Shown in pieces: positions 34,379 to 44,160 of a stretch of 64,000 nucleotides of DNA (its first letter is position 1; each line of letters begins with the position of its first letter). Under the pieces are notes generated by a model. That model saw only the letters and a list, made by a program, of their open reading frames with translations. It was not told the DNA's origin and made no database searches. The DNA comes from Pseudomonadales bacterium (GTDB lineage: Bacteria; Pseudomonadota; Gammaproteobacteria; Pseudomonadales; Ketobacteraceae): assembly GCA_002708905.1 (NCBI GenBank), contig PAPM01000037.1, forward strand, positions 186,001 through 250,000, read 5' to 3'. The position numbers and the translations under genes are program-made.

Positions 34379-35305
34379 ATGGATATTGAGTTGGTGAATA
34401 ATGTTTTGCAGGCGGCGGTGCGTACCGGCACTCCGCTGTTATTGGTGGCGCTGGGTGAAACCGTGGCGGAAAAAAGTGGGGTACTGAACCTGGGTCAGGA
34501 AGGCATGCTGTTGGTGGGTGCAGTGATGGGTTTTATTGTTACCCTCACCACCGGCAGTTTAATGCTGGGATTTATGGCCGCGATGTTAGCAGGCGTGCTG
34601 ATGTCCATGCTGTTTGGCGTATTGGTGTTGAAACTGAATGCCAACCAATACGCCACCGGTTTGGCGTTAACCATTTTTGGTACCGGTCTGTCTGCTTTCA
34701 TCGGTGCGGGTTACGTGGGGCAGCCGGTAACGGGTCTGGAACCCATCGCCATACCCTTGCTTAGCGACATTCCCATTGTCGGCAGTGCCCTGTTCAACCA
34801 GGATTTGATGGTGTACCTGTCGTTTGTTGCGACCGCTGTTCTGTTCTGGTTTTTCAAAAGTACCAGGGGCGGTTTGATCGTGAAAGCCGTGGGAGAGAGC
34901 CCGGATTCCGCCAATGCTATCGGCCTGCCGGTACTGCCGACCCGCTATCTGGCGGTGGCCTTTGGTGGTGCCATGGCCGGTGTGGCCGGTGGTTACCTGT
35001 CATTGGCTTACACGCCGCTATGGGCGGAGAATATGAGTGCGGGACGCGGATGGATTGCTCTGGCACTAGTGGTGTTCGCCAGCTGGCGCATAGAGCGTGT
35101 AATGCTGGGTGCTTATCTGTTTGGCTTGGCCAGCATTCTGCATTTGGTGGCGCAGGGACTGGGTTTCTCTTTTTCGCCCAATCTTTTGGCCATGCTGCCT
35201 TACGTGGCGACTATTCTGGTATTGGTGATGCTGTCCAGCAACCCGGCCCGCAACAAACTGTATGCGCCGGTGTCCCTGGGACAGCCATTCTTCAAATCGA
35301 CCTGA
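34379..35305 (+). CDS. ABC transporter permease (YufQ/NupC-like)
   Basis: Second permease, 308 residues, about eight helices. Diagnostic pieces: 'PLLLVALGETVAEKSGVLNLGQEGMLLVGA', broken here as two segments around 'GETVAEKSGVLNLGQEG', and 'SPDSANAIGLPVLPTRYLAV' in the coupling loop. It completes a heterodimeric membrane unit with the preceding gene. The typical partner is a BMP/PnrA-like binding protein, encoded 7.7 kb downstream at 43055 under a similar operator pair. Confidence 0.92.
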   Translation: MDIELVNNVLQAAVRTGTPLLLVALGETVAEKSGVLNLGQEGMLLVGAVMGFIVTLTTGSLMLGFMAAMLAGVLMSMLFGVLVLKLNANQYATGLALTIFGTGLSAFIGAGYVGQPVTGLEPIAIPLLSDIPIVGSALFNQDLMVYLSFVATAVLFWFFKSTRGGLIVKAVGESPDSANAIGLPVLPTRYLAVAFGGAMAGVAGGYLSLAYTPLWAENMSAGRGWIALALVVFASWRIERVMLGAYLFGLASILHLVAQGLGFSFSPNLLAMLPYVATILVLVMLSSNPARNKLYAPVSLGQPFFKST

Positions 35306-35329
35306 TGAACAAATGAAAACAGAAACAAC

Positions 35330-36672
35330 ATGAACAGAATCTGGATTAAAAATCCGTTGGCCATACTAGCCGAAGAAAATGCCGGCGGCGGCCTGGTGAT
35401 CGAACAGGATCGTATTGTGGAACTGGTGCCGGGAGGCAAGGAGCCCAGTCTTCCCTGCGCACAGGTTTTCGATGCCAGCGAGCATGTGGTAACGCCGGGA
35501 TTGGTGAATTGTCATCATCACTTTTATCAAACCCTGACCCGAGCGTTGCCTGCAGCGCTGAACCAGGAACTGTTCCCCTGGTTGCAAAGCCTGTATCCGG
35601 TTTGGGCCGGGCTGACGCCGGAAATGATCTCACTTTCCAGCAGGCTGGCGCTGGCGGAATTGATGCTGTCCGGTTGTACCACAGCGTCGGATCATCATTA
35701 TCTTTTTCCCCGGGGATTGGAGCAGGCCATCGATCAGCAGGTGGAGGCGGCACAGCAGTTGGGTATTCGGGTAGTGTTGACCCGGGGTTCCATGAGTCTG
35801 GGGCAGGCCGATGGTGGCCTGCCGCCGCAAACCGTGGTGCAAAAGGAATCGGATATCATCGCAGACAGCGAGCGCCTGATTAAAACCCATCATCAAAGTG
35901 GTACCGGTGCCATGGTGCAAATCGCATTGGCACCCTGTTCGCCGTTTTCGGTCACGCCGGATATCATGCGGGCAAGTGCCGAACTAGCGCAACTGTATGG
36001 AGTGGGCCTGCATACCCATCTGGCTGAAACCCTCGACGAAGAAACCTTCTGTGAGCAACAGTTTGGCATGCATACGGTGGACTATCTGGAATCCGTTGGT
36101 TGGTTGCGTCCCGGCACCTGGTTGGCCCATGGTATTCATTTTAATGATGATGAAATTCAACGTCTGGGTGCCGCGAGCATTGGAGTCAGTCATTGTCCCT
36201 GTTCCAATATGGTGTTGGCCTCCGGCATTTGCCGCACCCTGGAACTGGAAGCCGCCGGTTGTCATGTGGGGCTGGGGTGGATGGTTCCGCGTCCAACGAT
36301 GGCTCCAATATGATTGGTGAAGTGCGGCAGGCCATGCTGCTGCAACGCCTGCGCTATGGTGCGGCTCAGGTGAGTCATCTTGACGCCTGGCGTTGGGCCA
36401 CTGAAGGCGGGGCCCGCGTTCTGGGGCGTACGGATATCGGTAAACTGGCGGGGGGTCAACAGGCGGACCTGGCCCTGTTCAAACTGGATGAGCTGCGGTT
36501 CTCCGGCAGTCATGAACCACTGGCGGCGTTGTTGCTGTGCGGCGCCCAGCGTGCCGATTGGGTGATGGTGAATGGACAGTGGACGGTTGAGGAAGGGGCA
36601 ATTCCCGGTTTGGACCTGGAACAGTTAATGGCGGATCATTGGCAGGCAGCACGTCGTTTGGCAGCGCCCTGA
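35330..36672 (+). pseudogene. 8-oxoguanine deaminase, disrupted by a one-base frameshift
   Basis: Amidohydrolase that would deaminate 8-oxoguanine directly to urate. The first frame (35330 onward) carries 'VNCHHHFYQTLTRALPAALN', 'LFPWLQSLYPVWAGLTPEMI', 'CTTASDHHYLFP', 'GLHTHLAETLDEE' and 'SHCPCSNMVLASGICRT'. At the GGGG run 36274-36277 the frame breaks: adding one G restores 'GLGVDGSASNDGSNMIGEVR', which is found in the next frame and continues to 36672. Total length, about 448 residues, is normal for the family. Either a genuine recent inactivation, phase variation at a G-run, or a sequencing error. Between the ABC permease and DUF3445 genes in one transcription unit. Confidence 0.82.
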
Positions 36673-36693
36673 AATTTATGAAAAGATAGAGGC

Positions 36694-37557
36694 ATGTCTA
36701 TACGAAACCCCGATCCCTTTGCGTTTCTGTCCGGCGATTCCCTGTTGCGAATGGGATTGACACCAATCTCCGATCAGGAATGGGTGGCACCTTTTTCCAG
36801 GGCTGAGTACGAAACGTTTTCTCAGCACAAACGGTCAGTGCTTGAACGAAATCCGAAGGCCTTGTTGGTTGATGGCGCGGCGGATGTGGCGCTGGCTGAG
36901 TTTTATGTCGCGTTGAAACAGCATCTGCAGCGGGATCACCCCGGCGCAGTGCTGAGTTGCAGTCTGGACTTTCATGATCCGGAAGCAGCGACACCAGCGG
37001 CCTTACTCAGAAAGATGACACTATGGGTGCCCGATGATATCTGTATTCTGCAGGCTGAAGACGGCGGGGAATACCAACTTACCGCCGTCAGCGTACTCAG
37101 TCCCAGTGCGTGGAATCCCGTTGCAAAGTTCCGGCGCTCCTTATCTGACATTCACCAGCCGATTCCAAAATTCAAGCAACGCTTGATGCCGTCCGTAGAT
37201 CGCTTTTTCCATCATATAAAATCGGGAAGGCCTGTGGTGAGGTACAACTGGGGAATCCAGCAGGGTGATCGCCTGGACCGCATGCCGGGAACAGAGGTTG
37301 TCTCAGAAGACTGCTTGTACTACCGCAGCGAACGGCAAACTCTGTTGCGCCTCCCGGGCTCGCAAGCGGTAGTGTTTCTGATTCGGACACAATTATGGGA
37401 ATTAGCCAAGCTGGACGAAATGAGCGGGGAAGAAAATACCTTGCAGCGTTTGCTGAATCACATTAGCGGACTGTCACAGGAAGAGCGCGACTATAAAGGA
37501 TTGACCGGGAAGAGGTTGACCGGATTACAGTGCGCGCTCGAACGTCTTAGGAATTAA
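36694..37557 (+). CDS. DUF3445 / haem-dependent oxidative N-demethylase-like protein
   Basis: A 287-residue protein of the DUF3445 family, related to the alpha subunit of the haem-dependent oxidative N-demethylase that acts on dimethylamine. Conserved segments: 'AVSVLSPSAWNPVAKFRRSL', 'IHQPIPKFKQRL', 'RYNWGIQQGDRL', 'YYRSERQTLLRLPGSQAVVF'. It follows the 8-oxoguanine deaminase gene by 21 bp and so belongs to the purine transport unit. The gene for partner subunits of the known amine enzyme is not present. A role on methylated purines is a hypothesis only. Confidence 0.75.
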   Translation: MSIRNPDPFAFLSGDSLLRMGLTPISDQEWVAPFSRAEYETFSQHKRSVLERNPKALLVDGAADVALAEFYVALKQHLQRDHPGAVLSCSLDFHDPEAATPAALLRKMTLWVPDDICILQAEDGGEYQLTAVSVLSPSAWNPVAKFRRSLSDIHQPIPKFKQRLMPSVDRFFHHIKSGRPVVRYNWGIQQGDRLDRMPGTEVVSEDCLYYRSERQTLLRLPGSQAVVFLIRTQLWELAKLDEMSGEENTLQRLLNHISGLSQEERDYKGLTGKRLTGLQCALERLRN

Positions 37558-37573
37558 TGCAACCACTCGGCGC

Positions 37574-37780
37574 TTAACCTGGAAGCTGTTTTTGGTGCCA
37601 TTTGGAACAGTAATGGGCGCGCTCCAGCCCGATCTCAATCAATTCGTCCAACAGGCGACGGTACTGATCCATATTACGGTGAACCATGCCGCGCCGTTCA
37701 AGTTCACTCAGTCGTTGCTGCACTTGTGCATGTCTGTCTGTAAATACTTCCAAGCCTGAACGAAATTCCGACGTTTCCAT
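37574..37780 (-). CDS. small hypothetical protein
   Basis: 68 residues, charged and helical ('VQQRLSELERRGM', 'DQYRRLLDELIEIG'), Cys and His near the C-terminus ('ERAHYCSKWHQKQ'). The ATG at 37778-37780 has AGAGG nine bases ahead; longer starts at 37807 or further have no ribosome site. No family recognised. It ends 16 bp from the convergent DUF3445 gene. Confidence 0.5.
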   Translation of the reverse strand: METSEFRSGLEVFTDRHAQVQQRLSELERRGMVHRNMDQYRRLLDELIEIGLERAHYCSKWHQKQLPG

Positions 37781-38118
37781 ATGCTTCAACCTCTGTTTAC
37801 AGCTCATGAAACCAGTCTCACAAGCAAAGTTTTTAATCGCTCTTCGTGTTGCTGTCTTTTGTACTCCTAACGGATATCGCAAACAATGCGGCAGATCAGG
37901 GTAAACAGGCCAATCACAGGGGATCGATGCTTGGGTGTTTGGTTAAATATGAGTCAGTTTAGCGGCAAGGTTCAATGAAAACAGCTGTTTAGGAGGGCAG
38001 GTGTTGGCTGAAAAAATGGGGGTGATTTTTTTATTACGCTTTGTAAGGCGTGTGTTTCAATTGGTAATTATGACAGTGTTGTTTCAGTTGGGTTGCAGTT
38101 GTGGTGTCCAAAGCGTCG
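37781..38118. other. gene-free stretch
   Basis: 338 bp between the small hypothetical gene and the hybrid kinase gene, A/T-richer on its right half with a T-run near 38030. I see no open frame with a ribosome site, no operator of the purine type and no terminator with a T-run on the correct side. Confidence 0.5.
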
Positions 38119-41100
38119 TTAGAGCGAATTGATAGCATTTTGATGCTTGCTGAATTCTTCCATCAACATGCGAAGTTCCTGCTGGATGCCGCGACCGAAT
38201 TGTTCAAGTGCCTTTTGGTTGCTGGGCTGGTTGCTGGTTTGGCTGCCAGATTCAACTTTTACTTCAGTCTCAATTAACTGACACAACTCCTGCAACCGTA
38301 TGGCACCGATATTGCCGGCTGAACCCTTGATGGAATGCGCCAGCTCCTGCACCTGTTGCTTTTCCCCCGACTGAATGGCGGACTGTAATTGCCTGACTTT
38401 GCCTGGGGTGATCTCGGAAAAAATGCGCAGCATTTCCTGCATGCGCTCTTCTTTCCGGCGTACTCTTTTGAATAATGCTTCCTGATCCCAAATCGGCAGT
38501 CTGGATAGTGCAAGAACCGGTGAGTCGTCCCGTTTGCCCTCCGAGGGCATATCGCCGTCCTGTTTCAACCAGTAGGCAAGTTTGGGAAACAGTTCCTCAG
38601 GGTTCAATGGCTTGGTAATGTAGTCGTCCATCCCGGCCAACAGACAGCGATCCCGATCACCGGCCATCGCGCTCGCCGTCATGGCGACAATGGGGATGTG
38701 TTTCGCAGTTTCGCCGGCCGCGCCGCAGCGAATTTCTTCAGTGGCAGTGTAGCCATCCATCACCGGCATTTGGCAATCCATCAGAACCAGATCGTACTGT
38801 TTGGAACGCAGTGCATTGATGGCGTCGCGGCCATTCTCGGCTGTGTCAATGTCGGAACCAAAGTCTTCGATTAATCCGATGGCCACCTGCTGGTTGATGG
38901 CGTTGTCGTCCACAATCAGGATACGACAGTCTTTCAAATCCAGTGATGCGGTTGTGATACCCGTGTTCAGCAGATCGGATGACAAACCGGGTGTTGTGTT
39001 GCCCGCAATGGAATCCATACTGAAGTGCTCAATCAGTCCCGCTTGCTGTAACAGCCGGGCAAGTTTGAAGGGGGTGATGGGCTTGGTCAGATGAAAAACA
39101 TTATCCTGCTGGCAGTTGGCCGTGGTGTTGCCGTCGGTATGTGTCATTATGATTCCGATGGGGGTTATGCGGTTTTGAGTTTGCAGTGGTTCCGCCAGAG
39201 ACTCGTCCACAATCATCAGATCCGGTTTCTGTTGCTCCAGTTTCAGCGGGGATGACATGCCCGGGTTTGACGTGGCCGTTTCCACCTGTGTGGCATGCCA
39301 GGCTTCCAGTTGATCGGCGATGTTATAGGCCAGCGGTTTGGAAGGCGCCAACACTTGAAAGCATTTGCCCGAAAGATCAATGTTGGAAAAGTAATTCGGC
39401 TGCTCCTCCATTTTTTGTTGTCTGATAGTACAGGTGAAAGTGCTTCCCACACCTTTGGAACTTTCCACCTTGATGTCGCCACCCATGAGCTTGCAGAGCT
39501 GTTGGGTGATGGATAAGCCCAGCCCGGTACCACCAAAGCGGCGGGTAACGCTGCTGTCTTCCTGGGAAAATGCTTCGAAAATGGAATCCAGTTTATCCAT
39601 GGCGATCCCGACGCCGGTGTCCTTGACCTGAATGGTAAGTTCCACTGCATTGTCGTGACGGGCTTTGGTGGCAACATTGACACCGATATGACCTGAGTGG
39701 GTGAATTTGATCGCGTTCCCCAACAGGTTGGTCATGATCTGGCGCAGGCGGGCGGCATCGCCGATCAAGCCGGGAATATCAATGTCCAGCGTGTCCAGAA
39801 TCAGATCGATGCCTTTTTCCTGCGCCCGCAGGGACATGGACAGCATGATCTCAGACATCACCTGCATCACATCATAGGGGGAGTTGTCGAACTCCAGTTT
39901 GCCGGCTTCGATTTTTGACAGGTCGAGCACATCGTTGATCAGAGACGCCAATGCCTGGGCGCTGGTTTCCGCCATGTTAAGGTAGTGGTTGCGTTGTTCC
40001 TCCGTCTGGGCTTTGCGCAGCATATTGTGCATGCCGATGATACCGTTAAGGGGGGTGCGGATTTCGTGGCTGACGTTGGCAATAAAGTTGCTCTTGGTGC
40101 GGCTGGCTGACAGGGCTTCGTTGCGGGCTTCTTCCAACTCATGAATGCGCTCCTGAATCTGCTTTTCCAGCGAGGCATTGATGTTTTTGATTTCGTCTTC
40201 CGCTGCTACCTGAGAGGAAATGTCACGCACAATCGCCGCAACCCCCATGACCTGGTGGGCATCCAGCATAATGGGCGACAGCGCCATGGAAACATGAATC
40301 TGGGTCTGATTGCGTTTGGTGAGCAACAGCCGAATGGGCTCCTGGTATTTCCCCATGGCCACTTGCTTCAGTGCTGCAGCTACTTCTTCTTTTTTATCTT
40401 CTATCACCAGCAGGTTTTCAAACAACTGGCCGATGGCTTGGCGGGAAGAATAACCTAAAATATCCTGGGCCGCGGTATTCCAACTGGTGACGTGGCCGGA
40501 GGGTGACACGCTGATGATGGCATCCGACGATCCCTCAATAATGGCTTCGAACTGGGCCTGGGCTTCGCTGAGTCGAGTGGCTTTGGTGATGTTGGCCTGG
40601 TAGATCAGCAGAAACACAATGACCAGCAACAACACGCCACCGGCCAGTAACAGTAGCTGGGTGCTTTGCCGAAAGAGTTCTTCCTCCACGGCTTCGCTGG
40701 GTAACAACAAAACCAAACGCATGAAGCGACCACTGTCTACATTGGTGATCGGAATAAAAGTGTTCTTGCTGTAGTACTCAATGCCGGACTCCGTTTCTTG
40801 CAGGCGCTCAAGCCCCGGTTCAGATTCGGGTAAATTCTCATAGTAATCCTGCCAGCTGGCTTTGGTGCCCAGCTCTTGCTGGAAAGCCAGACTGGCGTTG
40901 GGGTGGGTGATAAAGCCGTCCTTCGGATTCAACAGGATCAACTGCATGGGACTGGGAAGATCATCGAGCATTTCCCGGATGACTTTTTTGGCGTCAATGT
41001 TCAAAACAACCATACCAAACAGCTGGTGATGCGCGTCGTAAACCGGCATACCCACGCGATAGGTGGGTTGGTAGGGGACGACAATCTTGCCGTATTCGCG

Positions 41101-41634
41101 ATTGAGGTTGATTTCGGATACAAAAGACTGTCCAGGAGGGATCTGGCTAATGGCCTTGAAGTAGTCGCGGTTACCCTTTCGTTGCAGGTTGGCAGGATGG
41201 GTTGCATTAATTCCCCCGGTTTGGCGGTCAATCCGCACCAGTTCCATGCCATTGTCGGCCAGCCCGATATAGCGCGCCTGGGAAACGGAAGGATTGTTTT
41301 CAAGAAAGGCCTTGAATATGGTTTCCAGTCTTACTTTCCACTGGGAAAGCTGAGTGCCGTCATAGGGGTCTACGCCGTTATTCTGGGAGGCCCTGACAAT
41401 GCCCTGAACGGGGGGAGTGGAGTAAAGAAAGCGTACTTTCAGGCGGCTTTCTTCCAGCTCACGGTTGATAATGTTCTCGCGCAGGCTCAGTTGCTGTTTG
41501 AGCTCAACGGCTTTGTTTTCCAGAATGTGCTTGCGGGTGTTTTCGTGCAGGAACCAACCTGATGCAAGGGTCAGCAACAGCAGAATTGGGATAACGGCCT
41601 TTAACGGAATCCAGCTATCATGAATCATGTTCAC
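38119..41634 (-). CDS. hybrid sensor histidine kinase with Cache, PAS, REC and Hpt domains
   Basis: Membrane phosphorelay kinase of 1171 residues. Order: membrane helix (about 11-28), periplasmic double-Cache sensor (about 35-315), second helix (about 325-347), PAS (about 360-480), coiled coil, HisKA with 'NVSHEIRTPLNGIIGM', HATPase ('DAARLRQIMTNLLGNAIKF', 'VKDTGVGIAMDKL', 'GGTGLGLSITQQL'), a degenerate receiver-like segment, a receiver with 'ILIVDDNAINQQVA' and 'LVLMDCQMPVMDGYTA', and C-terminal Hpt with 'LAHSIKGSAGNIGA'. The layout is BarA-like, but with a Cache ligand sensor. No response regulator is adjacent. Signal unknown. Confidence 0.92.
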   Translation of the reverse strand: MNMIHDSWIPLKAVIPILLLLTLASGWFLHENTRKHILENKAVELKQQLSLRENIINRELEESRLKVRFLYSTPPVQGIVRASQNNGVDPYDGTQLSQWKVRLETIFKAFLENNPSVSQARYIGLADNGMELVRIDRQTGGINATHPANLQRKGNRDYFKAISQIPPGQSFVSEINLNREYGKIVVPYQPTYRVGMPVYDAHHQLFGMVVLNIDAKKVIREMLDDLPSPMQLILLNPKDGFITHPNASLAFQQELGTKASWQDYYENLPESEPGLERLQETESGIEYYSKNTFIPITNVDSGRFMRLVLLLPSEAVEEELFRQSTQLLLLAGGVLLLVIVFLLIYQANITKATRLSEAQAQFEAIIEGSSDAIISVSPSGHVTSWNTAAQDILGYSSRQAIGQLFENLLVIEDKKEEVAAALKQVAMGKYQEPIRLLLTKRNQTQIHVSMALSPIMLDAHQVMGVAAIVRDISSQVAAEDEIKNINASLEKQIQERIHELEEARNEALSASRTKSNFIANVSHEIRTPLNGIIGMHNMLRKAQTEEQRNHYLNMAETSAQALASLINDVLDLSKIEAGKLEFDNSPYDVMQVMSEIMLSMSLRAQEKGIDLILDTLDIDIPGLIGDAARLRQIMTNLLGNAIKFTHSGHIGVNVATKARHDNAVELTIQVKDTGVGIAMDKLDSIFEAFSQEDSSVTRRFGGTGLGLSITQQLCKLMGGDIKVESSKGVGSTFTCTIRQQKMEEQPNYFSNIDLSGKCFQVLAPSKPLAYNIADQLEAWHATQVETATSNPGMSSPLKLEQQKPDLMIVDESLAEPLQTQNRITPIGIIMTHTDGNTTANCQQDNVFHLTKPITPFKLARLLQQAGLIEHFSMDSIAGNTTPGLSSDLLNTGITTASLDLKDCRILIVDDNAINQQVAIGLIEDFGSDIDTAENGRDAINALRSKQYDLVLMDCQMPVMDGYTATEEIRCGAAGETAKHIPIVAMTASAMAGDRDRCLLAGMDDYITKPLNPEELFPKLAYWLKQDGDMPSEGKRDDSPVLALSRLPIWDQEALFKRVRRKEERMQEMLRIFSEITPGKVRQLQSAIQSGEKQQVQELAHSIKGSAGNIGAIRLQELCQLIETEVKVESGSQTSNQPSNQKALEQFGRGIQQELRMLMEEFSKHQNAINSL

Positions 41635-41778
41635 AGCCCTGTGACTGATGTCATTTCAGAATCTTTAGCGCGTTGTGTGGCAGTGGGGGGCCGCCGGATA
41701 CGTTCTGTCCGGTCCTTTGAATTATAGAAGAGCTGTCATCATTTAGCCCCTCGAACCGAAAAAATCCCATTAAGTTTT

Positions 41779-42000
41779 TTAGTCAATGTCCAACAACCAT
41801 TGAATCAGGAGTTTGGCCACGAAACCGATCATGCCCAGCGTCAGTACCAGAAACAGCACAAAGGTGCCGAAGCGACCGGCTTTCGATTCCCGCGCCAATT
41901 GGGCCACGATGAACACCATATAAATCATGAAGGCGGCCAGGCCAATGGTCAGGCCGAAGGAGGCGATTTCCTGTTCGCTGAAGCCCAATACCGTGTTCAT
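41779..42000 (-). CDS. DUF2788 family small membrane protein
   Basis: 73 residues with two transmembrane helices: 'FGLTIGLAAFMIYMVFIVAQ' and 'FVLFLVLTLGMIGFVAKLL' joined by the conserved loop 'LARESKAGRFG'. This is the DUF2788 pattern. The ATG (41998-42000) overlaps the stop of the DUF2189 gene by 4 bp, so the two are co-translated. Function unknown. Confidence 0.86.
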   Translation of the reverse strand: MNTVLGFSEQEIASFGLTIGLAAFMIYMVFIVAQLARESKAGRFGTFVLFLVLTLGMIGFVAKLLIQWLLDID

Positions 42001-42800
42001 CGGATATCCCGGGCCCTGGGGGGCAAGTGATCGGCACGCACTGCATCCCGATAGGCATGCCAGCTGGCGTGTCCCAGTACCGGAACCACGATAATGCTGC
42101 CGGCCAGTGCCAGCAGCCCAAGCAGGGAGCTGCCCATGATCAGAAGTGCCCACAACGCCATGGGTAAGGGGTTCTGCATCACCACTTTCCAGCTGACAAG
42201 CACCGCGTCGAGAATCGGAATCTTGCGGTCCAGCAGCAATGGCAGCGTGACGACGGTGCTGGCATACACCGGGGCTGCCAGGGTGACGCCCATTACCCAC
42301 CAGATTTCAAACAGGTGATTATCCCTGGCTAATACCACGTGGCGTAAAAAGTCCTCGGGCCGATGGATGGCATGTTCGGAAAAAAGTGTGATGAAGGCAG
42401 CAGAGGTAAGTACCCAGCCGGTGCCGGACAGGCACAGCAGCAGGCCAAAACGGACCAGGCGCCAGTCATGGTGGGGTTTGCCGCGCCAGCTCCACCAGGT
42501 ACGAAACACCAGCAGAAGAGTGGCCGGCTTATCCTGTTCCAACGCCTGGCTCACGGCATATAGCCCTACGGCGACCACCGGTGCCACTGCCAGAAACCCC
42601 GTGAATGCCCCCGCTAGCAGCCAGAATTTGTCGTAGGCTATCAGCAACAGCAGGAAGCCGAAGGCGGAGACACCAACCCCATGCAGTAACCCGATCAGGG
42701 GTGCCCGCTTGAAGTCCTGCCAGCCTTTCTGCAGCCACTGCCACGGGGCATTAAGCGTCAGTGATCGTATTTCTACCTCAGATACGGCGGTGGATGTCAT
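41997..42800 (-). CDS. DUF2189 family membrane protein
   Basis: A 267-residue inner-membrane protein with six hydrophobic helices. The N-terminal 'APWQWLQKGWQDFKRAPLIG' and 'GFLAVAPVVAVGLYAVSQAL' are DUF2189 marks; the family is annotated as possibly linked to cytochrome oxidase but has no proven role. Overlaps the DUF2788 gene, the usual partner in this short operon. 254 bp of regulatory DNA separates it from the purine binding-protein gene. Confidence 0.86.
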   Translation of the reverse strand: MTSTAVSEVEIRSLTLNAPWQWLQKGWQDFKRAPLIGLLHGVGVSAFGFLLLLIAYDKFWLLAGAFTGFLAVAPVVAVGLYAVSQALEQDKPATLLLVFRTWWSWRGKPHHDWRLVRFGLLLCLSGTGWVLTSAAFITLFSEHAIHRPEDFLRHVVLARDNHLFEIWWVMGVTLAAPVYASTVVTLPLLLDRKIPILDAVLVSWKVVMQNPLPMALWALLIMGSSLLGLLALAGSIIVVPVLGHASWHAYRDAVRADHLPPRARDIR

Positions 42801-42966
42801 TGTGAGGATCCCTTATCAAAGTCTTCTTAAGCCCGCTACGCTTGTTGTTTTAGTCTACTGTAATCCGCCGAATCCGCACCAAGTTAATGCCTGGCTTCCT
42901 GCTGTGCTCTGCTTGTGTACGGTTTCTATCATGGCCTAGAAGTTCAAAGCTATGCAAATCAAGGAG

Positions 42967-42982
42967 TTGATTAGTTGGTCAA
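42967..42982. promoter_or_regulatory. purine-regulon operator 3 (half-degenerate)
   Basis: TTGATTAGTTGGTCAA. The right half TGGTCAA matches the RutR half-site exactly, the left half TTGATTA only in part. It is 35 bp centre-to-centre upstream of operator 4. Confidence 0.45.
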
Positions 42983-42995
42983 GTTTTTGCTTTAT

Positions 42996-43023
42996 GAAAA
43001 CCTGTCCAAATAGACAGGTTTTC
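42996..43023. promoter_or_regulatory. purine-regulon operator 4
   Basis: Perfect 11-bp arms GAAAACCTGTC and GACAGGTTTTC around a 6-bp centre; core CTGTCCAAATAGACAG. The same arms as operator 1. Ends 31 bp before the start of the BMP binding-protein gene, so it would overlap that promoter or leader. Confidence 0.68.
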
Positions 43024-43054
43024 AATCAACCATTAAAACTGGAGCATTCTCAGT

Positions 43055-44143
43055 ATGAACTTTAAGGGGATAACGCATCATCTTGTGGGCCTGATGGCCA
43101 TCATGGCCGCACTGATGGGCATGTCGACAGCACTGGCGGAAGAACCGTTCAAAGTGGGCTTTGTGTATGTGGGCCCCATTGGTGATCACGGTTGGAGCTA
43201 CCAGCATGACCAAAGCCGACTGGCACTGGAAAAGCATTTTGGTGACAAGGTGAAAACCACCTACGTGGAAAACGTGCCGGAAGGAGCGGATGCGGAACGG
43301 GTCATTCGCAATCTGGCCAAGTCCGGTAATAAAGTCATCTTTACCACGTCGTTTGGTTTTATGAACCCTACGGCAAAAGTGGCCAAGCAGTTTCCCAAGG
43401 TCACCTTCCTGCATGCTACCGGCTACAAGCGCAGTAAAAACCTGGGAACTTACATCTCCAAGACCTATGAAGGTCGTTACATTGCAGGCTATGTGGCGGC
43501 AAAGATGACCAAGAGCAACAAGATCGGTTATATCGCTTCTTTCCCCATTCCGGAAGTGATTCGCGACATCAACGCCGTGCAACTGGCGCTGAACAAATAC
43601 AATCCGGAAGCGGAACTGAAGGTGGTGTGGGTCAACACCTGGTTCGATCCCGGTAAGGAAGCAGACGCCGCCAATGCCATGATGGATCAGGGCGTGGATG
43701 TGATTCTGCAGCACACTGACAGCCCTGCGGCCATGCAGGCGGCAGAACGCCGCGGCAAGTACGCGGTGGGTCAGGCTTCGGATATGTCCCGCTTTGGCCC
43801 CAACGCTCACTTGATGTCGGTGGTGGATGATTGGGCCTGGTATACGATTCATACGGTGCAATCGGTGATGGACGGCACGTTCAAGTCGGAGGATTTCTGG
43901 GGTGGCATGAAAGAAGACATGATTCAGGTACCGGGCTTTGGTCCGGCGGTACCGGAGGATGTGAAGAAGCATGCAGAAGAGTTGATTGCCGGTATCAAGG
44001 ATGGTTCATTTCATCCGTTCACCGGCCCCATCAAGGATCAATCGGGAAAGATTACCGTACCTGAGGGTAAGGTGTTAAACGATCAGGAACTGGCAGGCAT
44101 GAATTATTATGTGGAAGGGGTGGAAGGCACCATTCCCAAGTAA
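43055..44143 (+). CDS. BMP/PnrA-like purine nucleoside-binding protein
   Basis: Periplasmic solute-binding protein of an ABC importer. 362 residues with signal peptide (1-28, ending STALA), then the BMP family core: 'KVGFVYVGPIGDHGWSYQHD', 'VIFTTSFGFMNPTAKVAKQ', 'YEGRYIAGYVAAKMTKSNK', 'VWVNTWFDPGKEADAANAMM'. It is the missing partner of the ATPase/permease operon at 31716-35305 and is controlled by a like pair of operators. First gene of a unit with the 2OG oxygenase. Confidence 0.92.
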   Translation: MNFKGITHHLVGLMAIMAALMGMSTALAEEPFKVGFVYVGPIGDHGWSYQHDQSRLALEKHFGDKVKTTYVENVPEGADAERVIRNLAKSGNKVIFTTSFGFMNPTAKVAKQFPKVTFLHATGYKRSKNLGTYISKTYEGRYIAGYVAAKMTKSNKIGYIASFPIPEVIRDINAVQLALNKYNPEAELKVVWVNTWFDPGKEADAANAMMDQGVDVILQHTDSPAAMQAAERRGKYAVGQASDMSRFGPNAHLMSVVDDWAWYTIHTVQSVMDGTFKSEDFWGGMKEDMIQVPGFGPAVPEDVKKHAEELIAGIKDGSFHPFTGPIKDQSGKITVPEGKVLNDQELAGMNYYVEGVEGTIPK

Positions 44144-44160
44144 GTATCGAGCCATTTAAG

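Noticed and set aside
38041-38075. Possible terminator for the hybrid kinase gene
   Set aside because: The weak ACGC.../...GCGT stem has its T-run on the wrong side for minus-strand transcription.
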